64,000 bases of DNA, from assembly GCA_039707655.1 (NCBI GenBank), contig CM077665.1:291156205-291220204 (forward strand), in the 5' to 3' direction. Source of the stretch: Elymus sibiricus. Lineage: Eukaryota > Streptophyta > Magnoliopsida > Poales > Poaceae. A model generated the notes under the pieces. The model saw only the letters and a program-made list of their open reading frames with translations, was not told the origin of the DNA and ran no database searches. The position numbers were made by a program, and so were the translations under genes. Positions 54,205 through 64,000 of this stretch are shown piece by piece (the first letter of the stretch is position 1; each line of letters opens with the position of its first letter).

Positions 54205-54756
54205 TTCCTACTCGTCCTCGAGTAGGTAAATGATAAAAATAGAATTTTTGATGTGGAATGCTGCCTAACATGTTCATCACATATTCTTTTCTTTTGTAGC
54301 ATGGACATTTGGACTTTTAGATGGTTCAAAGCAATAGTCTAGTTTTGACATAAAGACTTTAATACTCAAGCATGCCAACAAGCAACCATGTCGCCCATCA
54401 TGTTCAATCATTGATCAATTCATGAAACACACTCAAATATTAGCTACACCCAATGCACAGGTATGATCATAGTGCCCCCTAGTTGGTGCTTTATAAGAGA
54501 AGATGGATACTCATTTAAAAATAAAAATTGCATAAAGTAAATAGATAAGCCCTTCGCACAGGGAAGTAGGGATTTGTAGAGGTGCCAGAGCTCAAAGCTT
54601 AAATTGAGAGAGAAAAATATTTTAGGCGGCATGCCTTTCCTGGCAACAAAAACGAACGAGTAGTTCTCAATACTTTACATGCTAGATACATCATAGGCGG
54701 TTCCCAAACATAAAATAAAGTTTATTCCTTTTTCCACCATTCTTTCACAATCCATG

Positions 54757-57385
54757 GCTAGTGAAAGGACGTGGATGTCGCCTAGAGGGGGGGTGACTAG
54801 GCACTTTAAAATAATTACGATTTAGGCTTGAACAAATGCGGAATAAAACTAACGTTTAATATGTCAAGCACAAAACCTAAAACAACTAGGTGCACCTATG
54901 TGCACCAACAACTTATGCTAAGCAAGATAAACAACTAAGTGATAGCAAGATATAAAGCATGAAACAATATGGCTATCACAAAGTGAAGTGCATAAGTAAA
55001 GGGCTCGGGTAAGAGATAACCGAGGCACGCGGAGACGACGATGTATCCCCAAGTTCACACCCTTGCAGATGCTAATCTCCGTTCGGAGCGGTGTGGAGGC
55101 ACAATGCTACCCAAGATGCCACTAAGGCCACCGTAATCTCCTCACGCCCTCGCACAATGCAAGATGCCGTGATTCCACTAAGGGACCCTTGAGGGCGGTC
55201 ACCGAACCCGTACAAATGGCAACCCTTGGGGGCGGTCACCGGTACCCGTGCACTTTGGCAACCCTTGGGGGCGGTCACCGGTACTCGTACAAATTGCTCG
55301 AGGCAATCTCCACAACCTAATTGGAGACCCCGACGCTTGCCCGGAGCTTTGCACCACAATGATTGAGCTTCGAGCCACCACCAACCGTCTAGGGCGCCAA
55401 AGCACCCAAGAGGAACAAGCTCTAGGGTGCTCAAACACCCAAGAGTAATAAGCTTCTCAACTTGTCACTTTCACGTATCACCATGGAGAACTCAAACCTA
55501 TGCACCAAATGCAATGGCAAGGGCACACGGAGTGCCCAAGTTCTTCTCTCCCAAATCCCACCACAACAACAAATGTTATGGAGGAAATGAGAGGAAGAAC
55601 GAAGAAGAACACGAAGAACTCCAAGATCTAGATCCAAGGGGTTCCCCTCACTTAGAGGAGAAAGTGATTGGTGGAATTGTGGATCTAGATCTCCTCTCTC
55701 TTTTCCCTCAAGAACTAGCAAGAATCATTGGAGGGATTGAGAGTTAGCAAGCTCGAAGAAGGTCAACGATGGGGGGCAAACTCGAGCTAAATAGGTAAGA
55801 TGCATTGGGGAAGAAGACCCCCTTCTATAGGTGGGAGAAAATCCAACCGTTACCCCCACAGCCTGCACACAAGCGGTAGTACCGCCCCTGGGAGCGGTAC
55901 TACCGCCCACCAGCAGAACTGAGCAGCAGTAGAAGGGGCGGCGGTAGTACCGCTTGGTACTACCGCCGCTACTACCGCTGAGGCTGGAGGGCTGGCGCGG
56001 GACACCAGACAAGTGTCTGGAGCTATCTGGTGCCTCGCGCGAGTTCCCCAAGCCACCCCACTTCCCCCCAGCGGTACTACCACTGGCCAGGGCAGTAGTA
56101 CCGGCTATAAGCGGTACTACCTTGCTGGCCAGAGCGGTACTACCGCGGGAGAGAAACAAAGAACCCAAGCAACCAGATGGATACAGTAAAACCAGAACTG
56201 CCATAACCTTCGCATATGAGCTCCAAATTGAGCAAACTCAAGCTTGTTGGATTAAGAAGAGGCAGTATGAAAATGCCAATGATATAGAGATGTGAAACCT
56301 CTATGAATGAAGAACCGGCAAAAACTCCAACATCGAAAACATCATAGAAGATGCATATGGACTCCGTTTTCGATGAACTTGAGCTTGTCATGAAGCTGAC
56401 CATAAGCTCAAGAACCCACATAGAGAAAAACCAACCAAGAACCAAGAAAGATGATGATGCCAAGAATGCAATGGTTTGAGCTCTCAACGAACGCTACAAT
56501 CAAGCTACTCACTTGAGAGCCCCCCTTGATAGTACGGCTATCGATCCTATAACCCGGTCTCCCAACTACCACCATGAGACCGGTAAAATAGAAAACCCTA
56601 TCAAGGTCAAACCTTTGCCTTGCGCATAGTCCACTTGAGCTAGATGATGACAATCTTGTCCTCCTCAAGATGGACCACCTTTCTTGATTGCGTCAGCTCG
56701 ATGAAGACTAGTAGATTGCTCCCCCATACTCCACTATGGGAGAGCCACTCTTTGGCACATCTTCACAAGTCCATTGTCACCACAATGGATGGCAAGCTTC
56801 AAGCATGATCTCTCTGTGATGCTTTACTTGAGCGTGCACACTGCAACCTTGATAACGATCACCACTTGATGTCATCTTCCATGGGCTGTATAGGATCTTA
56901 TTCTTGATGCAATCCCATGGAAATATACCTAACCCCACATAGAACTCTCACGTAGACCATGGGTTAGTACACAAAGCATAATGGACAATGCTTACCATAC
57001 CATGGGATCACTTGATCCCTCTTGGTACATCTTTGTACGCTTTGTGTGTTGATCAGCTTGATTCACTCTTTGACTTAGTCTTGATCAACCTTGCATCTTA
57101 TCTTCTCTCTTCATAAAGATGATGTCTTGAAGGTAAACATGAATGCTCACACAGTCTTCTTCTTCAAGACATGCTTGCAGTAAGCTCAACTCTTACATGA
57201 CCAATCTTTGAATAACACCTTGAATACCACCTTGGTCACCATATAAACTCCTTGAAACCAATAGATGGACTTCAAGAAGTTCCTATGGACAAATCCTTCG
57301 AATATAACTCAAGGAAACCATTAGTCCATAGGGATTGTCATCAATTACCAAAACCACACATGGAAAAATGTGCTCTTATAGCTGG
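54757..57385 (-). mobile_element. Copia solo LTR inserted in S2, with target duplication
   Basis: The insert (54762-57380, 2619 bp) starts TGAAAGGACGTGG and ends CTCTTATA on the plus strand. GCTAG (54757-54761) and GCTGG (57381-57385) are the target duplication with one change; S1 has the uninterrupted site ATGGCTAGCCGTATCC (about 48172). Its minus-strand start (TGTGGTTTTGGTAATTGATG region) matches the style of SIRE/Maximus-type copia LTR starts. No internal region remains. It contains a dense cluster of GCGGTAGTACCGC palindromes. Confidence 0.85.
55868..56152. repeat. Cluster of GCGGTAGTACCGC palindromes
   Basis: At least eight copies or half-copies of GCGGTA(G/C)TACCGC and related words lie within 285 bp (for example 55872, 55892, 55940, 55955, 56072, 56098, 56111, 56135). 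The 13-mer is a near-perfect palindrome. Confidence 0.8.
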
Positions 57386-59301
57386 CCGTATCCACGGTTG
57401 CCTTCCATACCAACACTTTCCAAGGAATTTATTATTTGACAACATAAAGTAAATTTCTTTTTCATTTCGGGACTGGGCATCCCTATTACCGCCATACTCT
57501 CGTGCAATGACAAGTGAATAAACACTCATCTTGAGAATAACACATCTAGCATGGAAAAATATTGGACACCCCCTACCGTTTCATGAGCAGTACGAGCACA
57601 CAAAATGGAAATTCATTTTGAAAATTAGAGATGGCACATACAAATTTGCTTAGAATGGCATGGAAATACAGCATATAGGTAGGTATGGTGGACTCATATG
57701 GCAAAACTGGGTTAAAGGATTTTGGATGCACAAGTAGTATTTCTACTTAGTACAAGTGGAGGCTAGCAAATAGATTGAGAAGCAACCAACCAAGAAACGA
57801 AAATTCACATAAACGGGCAATAAGCATAACTAACATCGAATAAAGCACCACAAGTAGGATGTAATTTCGTTGCATAACTATTGACTTTCGTGCTTGCATA
57901 GGGAATCACAAACCTTAACACCAATATTCTTACTAAAGCATAATTACTCACCAACATGACTCACATATTACTATCATCATGTCTCAAAACTGTTACAAGG
58001 AATCAAGTTTAATTTGTCTAATGATCTTCATGAAAGTTTTTATTATATCCCTCTTGAATATATATCACTTTGGGACTAGTTTCATATATTGCCATTGTTT
58101 TTGACAAGCTCAAATAAATTTAAGTGAAGAACATGAGCATAAAAGTTTCATCTCTCAAAATAATATAAGTGAAGCATGAGAGAATTTCTTCAAAATTTAC
58201 TAACTCGCAAATTAATATAAGTGAAGCATGAGAGTATTTCTTCAAAAAATACTAACTCTCAAATTAATATAAGTGAAGCATGAGAGTATTTCTTCAAAAA
58301 ATTAAAGCACATCGTGCTCAAAAAGATATAAGTGAAGCACTAGAGCAATTCCATAGCTCAAAAACATTTAAGTGAAGCATATAGAGCAATCATAGCATGA
58401 TTTTGGATCTCTCAAATAGGTGTGTCCAGCAAGGATACTTGTGACAAACTAAAAATCAAAGACTCAAATAATACAAGATGCTCCAAGCAAAACTCATGAT
58501 ATGTGACAAATAAAAATATAGCTCCAAGTAAAATACCGATGATCGTTAGAAGAAAGAGGGGATGCCACTCGGGGCATCCCCAAGCTTAGTTGTTTGTTTC
58601 TCCTTGGATATTATCTTGGGGTTCCATGGGCATCCACAAGCTTAGGCTCTTTTCACTCCTTATTCCTTCATCCATCGTGATCTCACAAAAAACTTGAAAA
58701 CTTCAATCACACAAAACTTAACAAAACCTTCGTGAGATCCGTTAGTATAATAAAGCAAATCACCACTCTAAGTATTGTTGCAAACCATTCATATTTTATT
58801 TATTGCATTATATCTACAGTATTCTAACTTTACCATGGCTTATACCCTCCAAGAAAAGCCATAGATTCATCAAAATAAGCACACAATGCAACAAAAACAG
58901 AATCTGTCAAAAACAGAACAGTCTGTAGTAAGATCTGTATTCTAACTATAGTTATATAACTCTAAAAATTCTGAAAAATTAGGAAAACATAAAAAAATTG
59001 TATAGAAATACAGTGCTAAAATTTCAGCTCATTATCACGCTCCAGTCAAAAACTAAAATTCCTGCACTGGAGTCAAAGTTTCTGTTTCAGATTCAGCATT
59101 GTTTCTACTCATCTTGTGAATCATCCTAAAGGCTTTACTTGGCACAAATACTAAGTAAACATAAAAACACAATCATAACAGTACAATAATTTTTTCAACA
59201 CTCAAAAACAGAAAGAAAAAGGTAGAAATAAATGTATTCATTGGGTTGCCTCCCAACAAGCGCTATCGTTTTACACCCCTAGCTAGGCATAATGCATAGA
59301 T
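57386..59301. other. S2 3' non-coding region after the insertion
   Basis: AT-rich and collinear with S1 48180-49935, with no convincing frame. It includes a local tandem repeat (58150-58310) and two polypurine-like copies near 58576 and 58630, the second altered to GGCATCCACAAGCTTA. Confidence 0.7.
58150..58310. repeat. Tandem repeat, three units of about 56 bp
   Basis: The block AATATAAGTGAAGCATGAGAG plus TATTTCTTCAAAA and TACTAACTC-like words occurs three times in a row. S1 has only one such block. Confidence 0.8.
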
Positions 59302-60258
59302 TCAAGTATTGTCATCTTTAGTTTTTGCTCCACAGGATGCTCTCATGATTGATTCATATGGTGTCTTAATTCTTGTTCTATGGAAGTGTTCCATACCCTT
59401 TCTTAGTGTAAATTGAAATTTAATGTTGCCTTCTTCCATATCAATCACGGCACCTATAGTGCGTAAAAACGGTCTACCAAGTATAATGGGACAAGACGGA
59501 TTGCAATAAATATCAAGAACAATAAAATCTATGGGCACATAGTTCCTATTTGTAATAATAAGAACATCGTTAATTCTTCCCAAAGGCTTTTTAATAGTAG
59601 AATCCGCCAAGTGCAAGTTAAGAGAACATTCTTCAATATTGGTAAGACCAAGCACATCACATAGAGACTTCGGAATTGTGGAAACACTAGCACCCAAATC
59701 ACATAAAGGAAAGCACTCATAATTTTTAATCTTGACTTTAATGGTAGGTTCCCACTCATCATGTAATTTTCTAGGAATTGAAATCTCTAACTCCAACTTT
59801 TCTTCAAAAGATTTCTTCATGGCATCAACAATATGTTTAGTAAAAGCTTTATTTTGTTCATAAGCATGGGGTGGATTTATCATGGATTGCAGCAAAGAAA
59901 TAAATTCAACCAAAGAGCAACTATCATAATTAAAGTCTTTGTAATCCAAAGTAGTGGGTACATCACTAGTTAATGTTTTGACCTCTCCAAACCCACTTTT
60001 ATCAAAAAAATCAAGATTTCCACCCTCCAAATCATTGGGACGCCTACTAACTAAAGTTGACTCTTATTCAGTCCCTTTATCATCAATTTTAATATTACTA
60101 AACAAGGAATCAATAGAAGAAACACCAATCACTTTAAGATCTTCATCATTTTTATGAAAGCAAACACTACAAAACGCTTTTTCTAAAAATTCTCTTTTAG
60201 CTCTAAGCATAGTGGTTCTTTTCTTACTTTCATCCATAGAAACGTATAAAGCTTTAAA
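59302..60258 (-). pseudogene. S2 aspartic protease region
   Basis: The frame continues from gag after a TAA (60259-60261) and has another TAA near 60064. It encodes DFFDKSGFGEVKTL, then the retropepsin core CDLGASVSTIPKSLCDVLGL (Asp-Leu-Gly-Ala-Ser active site) and PIILGRPFLRTIGAVIDMEE. It ends KTKDDNT at a TGA. In autonomous Athila-like elements RT would follow; here non-coding DNA follows. D-L-G-A-S is normal for this group. Confidence 0.8.
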
Positions 60259-61382
60259 TTATTCATCAATCTTAGGTGCAAAAGCTTTCAACTTGATATT
60301 TTCTACATCATGGGAAATTCTATCAATGCTTCTAGACATATCATCAATCTTATTCAACTTTTCTTCTATCGTAGTATTGAAAACTTTTTGAGCATTGATA
60401 AATTCTTTAATATTACTCTCAAGATCAGAGGTGTTACTATTGTTATTGTAAGAAGAATTACCATAGGAATTACCATAATTATTAGAGGAATTTCCAGGAA
60501 AAGGCCTAGGATTAAAATTACCTCTATAAGCATTGTTATTAAAATTATTTCGCGAGACGAAATTCACATCTACGGAATCACTATTTTGCTCAATCAAAGT
60601 AGACCAAGGCACATCATTAGGATCAATAGGAGCATTTTTACTAGCAACCAACTTCATAAGAGCATCAACTTTTTCACCCAAAGTACTAATTTCTTCAACC
60701 GAATTAACTTTTTTACTAGTAGGTGCTCTTTCAGTATGCCATTATGAATAATTTGCCATAATATTATCTAGCAATTTAGTAGCTTCACCCAAAGTAATTT
60801 CCATAAAATTTCCACCCGTGGCGGAATCTAAAAGATTTCTAGAGACAAAATTCAATCTCGCATAAAAAATTTGTATGATCATCCAAAGATTTAAACCATG
60901 AGTAGGACAATTTCTTCGCATCAATTTCATTCTTTCCCAAGATTGTGCAACATGTTCATGCTCAAGTTGCTTAAAATTCATGATTTGAGTTCTAAGGGAA
61001 ATAATTTTCGCGGGCGGAAAATACTTAGTAATAAAAGCATCCTTGCACTTATTCCAAGAATCGATACTATTGCGAGGCAAAGAAGAAAACCAAATTTTTG
61101 CATGATCCCGCAAGGAGAAAGGAAATAATTTCAACTTCACTATATCATTGTCCACATATTTTTTTTCTTTTGCATATCACACAATTCTACGAATGTGTTT
61201 AGATGGGACGCGGCATCCTCGTTAGGAGTACCGGAAAATTGATCTTTCATGACAAGATTCAACAAAGCGGCATTAATATCACAAGACTCCGCACTAGTGG
61301 CGAGAGGAGCAATCGGAGTACTAATAAAATAATTATTATTGGTATTGGAAAAATTACACAATTTGGTATTTTCTTGAGTCAT
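60259..61382 (-). pseudogene. S2 gag
   Basis: It starts with an ATG at 61382 (MTQENTKLCNFS) and shows DQFSGTPNEDAASHLNTFVE. A frameshift lies in the A run at about 61160-61167. The capsid-like part continues LFPFSLRDHAKIWFSSLP, NKCKDAFITKYFPPAK and LRTQIMNFKQLEHEHVAQSW. A TAA (60742-60744) precedes an Asn/Ser/Gly-rich stretch and a helical end (KLNKIDDMSRSIDRISHDVE). No classical zinc knuckle is visible. All pieces after the shift are in one frame. Gag of this type is typical of Athila-like elements. Confidence 0.8.
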
Positions 61383-61572
61383 CGTGACTACGCAAACAAG
61401 ATTGCAAGCAAACAAGAGATCTGACGAGAAAAAGGCAAACGAAAAAGAGGGCGAATAAAATGGCAAATTTTTGTGAAGTGGGGGAGAGAAAAACGAGAGG
61501 CAAATGGCAAATAATGTAAATTGAAAGGAGATGAGATTTGTGATTAGGAACCTGATAGATGTTGATGATGTC

Positions 61573-61590
61573 TCCCCGGCAACGGCGCCA
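61573..61590 (-). promoter_or_regulatory. S2 primer-binding site, tRNA-Asp type
   Basis: TGGCGCCGTTGCCGGGGA on the minus strand matches, from memory, the 3' end of plant tRNA-Asp(GUC) over 18 bases. It lies ten bases after the LTR. Confidence 0.85.
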
Positions 61591-61600
61591 GAAATTCCTT

Positions 61601-63112
61601 TGACGTGGCTTGAGACTGCATCGGTATTTCCCCAAAGAGGAAGGGATGATGCAGCACAGCTACGGTAAGTATTTCCCTCAGTTATGAAACCAAAGTTATC
61701 GAACCAGTAGGAGAACCACACAACACTATGTAAGCGGTACCTGCACACAAAGAACAAATACTTGCAACCCGACGCGTAAGAGAGGTTGTCAATCTCTCCA
61801 CGGTAAAAAGATAGACTAGTTTGTATGGGATTGGATAAATAGATCGCACAAGAACACAAAATAAAAGAAGCAAATAAAAAGTGCAGCAAGGTATTTTGGG
61901 GTTTCTGGAGTAATAGATCTGAAAACAAAAGCGGCAAAGATAGACCGGAAAGCAATATGTTGAAAGAATAGACCCGGGGGCCGTAGATTTCACTAGCGGC
62001 TTCCCTCATGAGTATAGCACGCGGTGGGTAAACAAATTACTGTTGGGCAATTGATAGAAGATCAAATAATCATGATGATATCCAAGGCGATGATCATTAT
62101 ATAGGCATCACGTCCAAGATTAGTAGACCGAAACGATTCTGCATCTACTACTATTACTCCACACATCGACCACTATCCAGCATGCATCTAGTGTATTAAA
62201 TTCATGGAAAAACGGAGTAATGCAATAAGAACGGTTACATGATGTAGACAAGATCTATTCATGTAGAAATAGACCCCATCTTGTTATCCTTAATAGCAAC
62301 GATACATGCATGCCTCGCTGCCCCTTCTGTCACTGGGAGAGGACACCGCAAGATCAAACCCATCACAAAGCACCTCTTCCCATGGCAAGAAAAATCGATC
62401 TAGTTGGCCTAACTAAACCAAAGATTCGAAGAAGAAATACAAGGCTATATGTAATCATGCATATAAGAGATCAAAGAAGACTCAAATAATATTCATGGAT
62501 AGAAACTGATCATGAACTCAAAATTCATCGGATCCCAACAACACACCGCAAAACGTCATTACATCAAATAGATCTCCAAGAGACCATTGTATTGGGAATC
62601 AAAGGAGAGAGAGAAAGCCATCTAGCTACTGCCTATGGACCCATAGGTCTATGGTGTACTACTCACGCATCATCGGAGAGGCACCAATGAGGATGACGAA
62701 CCCCTCTATGATAGTGTTAGATTGGATCTCACGGTTCTAGAACTTGCAGTGGCTGGAAGTGTATTTCGTTGACTCCTCTAGGGTTTCTGGAATATTTGGG
62801 TATTTATAGAGCTCAGAGGCGGTGGAGGAGATCCCCGTGGGCCCCATAACCCACCAAGGCACGCCCTGGTGTCTTCTGGGCCCCACGGGCCTCCTACCAG
62901 GTACTTCTTTCGCTCCCTGGATGTCTTCTGGTCCAAAAAAATCTCCAAAAAGTTTCATCGCGATTGGACTCCATTTGGTACTGATATTTTGTGAAGTAAA
63001 AAACAAGCAAAAAATAGCAGCTGGCACTTGGCACTACGTGAATAGGTTAGTCCCAAAAAATGATATAAAGTTGCTATAAAATGATTGTAAAACATCTAAG
63101 AATGATAATATA
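61601..63112 (-). repeat. S2 5' LTR, outer end missing
   Basis: It runs from TGACGTGGC (61601) to GAATGATAATATA (about 63112), where the S3 LTR begins. TATA at 62801-62809. The inverted-repeat region (about 62852-62872) has lost its loop and part of the left arm, leaving CACCAAGGCACGCCCTGGTG. Confidence 0.85.
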
Positions 63113-64000
63113 TGACGTGGCTTGAGACTGCGTCGGTATTTCCCCAAAGAGGAAGGGATGATGCAGCAGAGCTACGGTAAGTTTTTCCCTTGGTTATGAA
63201 ACCAAGGTTATCGAACCAGTAGGAGAACCACGCAACACTATGTAAGCGGTACCTGCACACAAAGAACAAATACTTGCAACCCGACGCGTAAAAGAGGTTT
63301 CAATCTCTCCACGGTAAAAAGATAGATTAGTTTGTATCAAATTGGATAAATAGATCGCACAAGAACACAAAATAAGAGAAGCAAATAAAAACTACGGCAA
63401 GGTATTATGGGGTTTTTGGAATAATAGATCTGAAAACAAAAGCGGCAAAAGATAGATCATAAAGCAATATGTTGAAAGAATAGACCCGGGGGGCGTAGAT
63501 TTCACTAGTGGCTTCTCTCATGAGTATAGCACACGGTGGGTAAACAAATTACTGTTAGGCAATTGATAGAAGATCAAATAATCATGATGATATCCAAGGC
63601 GATGATCATTATATAGGCATCACGTCCAAGATTAATAGACCGAAACGATTATGCATCTACTACTATTACTCGACACATCGACCGCTATCCAGCATGCATC
63701 TAGTGTATTAAGTTCATGGAAAAATGGAGTAATGCAATAAGAACGGTGACATGATCTAGACAAGATCTATTCATGTAGGAATAGACCCCATCTTGTTATC
63801 CTTAACAGCAACGATACATGCGTGCCTCGCTGCCTCTTGTGTCACTGGGAGAGGACACCGCAAGATCGAACCCATCACAAAGCACCTCTTCCCATGGCAA
63901 GAAAAATCGATCTAGTTAGCCTAACTAAACCAAAGATTTGAAGAAGAAATACGAGGCTATAAGTAATCATGCATATAAGAGATCAAAGAAGACTCAAATA
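63113..64000 (-). repeat. S3 LTR, cut by the window edge
   Basis: It starts TGACGTGGCTTGAGAC and follows the S1/S2 LTRs base by base to the edge. It is presumably the 3' LTR of a third element lying to the right. Confidence 0.85.

Larger units (their letters stand above)
52611..63112 (-). mobile_element. S2: Sabrina/WHAM-like gag-protease element with a nested copia solo LTR
   Basis: 3' LTR at 52611-54188, internal 54189-61600, 5' LTR at 61601-63112 (outer end missing). The internal region has gag and protease in one decayed frame but no RT, RNase H or integrase, then about 2.5 kb of non-coding DNA. A 2619-bp solo LTR sits at 54762-57380. Primer site tRNA-Asp type (61573-61590). The outer end of its 5' LTR is replaced by the start of S3. 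Confidence 0.82.

Overview
ORGANISM. The window is intergenic DNA from a large grass genome, most likely Triticeae (wheat, barley, rye or Aegilops). It is built almost wholly of LTR retrotransposons inserted into one another. The families seen are an Angela/BARE-type copia LTR, SIRE/Maximus-type copia, Tat-lineage gypsy with a second RNase H, a long-LTR Del/Tekay-like gypsy, and Sabrina/WHAM-like gag-protease gypsy elements. Family names come from recalled LTR ends and protein motifs, not from a search. I found no host protein gene, rRNA, tRNA or CRISPR. LAYOUT. (1) 1-2833: minus-strand piece of a long gypsy LTR. (2) 2834-12181: decayed minus-strand Tat element (Tat1) with a gene-like antisense module at its left end and a 5' LTR at 11219-12181. 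(3) 12182-18773: plus-strand SIRE/Maximus-type copia pseudogene with its 3' LTR (16024-17546), then the tail and LTR start of a second, related copia. (4) 18774-19458: truncated Sabrina-like LTR, plus strand. (5) 19459-46001: Del/Tekay-like gypsy, plus strand, with an LTR of about 4.25 kb once its insertions are removed. Those insertions are an Angela/BARE-type LTR (20846-22609) and a complete Tat element, Tat2 (24562-37670). Tat2 has 600/599-bp LTRs, GGCAC target duplications and a tRNA-Lys-type primer site. (6) 46002-64000: three same-orientation, minus-strand Sabrina/WHAM-like elements (S1, S2, S3) joined LTR-to-LTR. S2 carries a 2.6-kb copia solo LTR with a near-perfect target duplication. 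HOW TAT2 WORKS. The minus strand carries one long gag-protease-RT-RNase H-archaeal-type RNase H-integrase frame (37004-30909) broken by only three stop codons. The plus strand of the 3' third carries a seven-exon gene (25686-29222). Its GT-AG junctions join 873 codons in frame, with one internal stop. The two units converge on an array of 18 units of about 70 bp (29543-30809), each unit holding two dyad-symmetric hairpins. This two-gene convergent arrangement is the most interesting system in the window. A second strong signal is a 12-bp perfect inverted repeat (GGGCGCG/CGCGCCC arms) that lies exactly 43 nt upstream of the TATA box in Sabrina-like LTRs of two different sequence types. LIMITS. 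All alignments, splice sites and divergence counts were made by eye. Boundaries of decayed elements are approximate.
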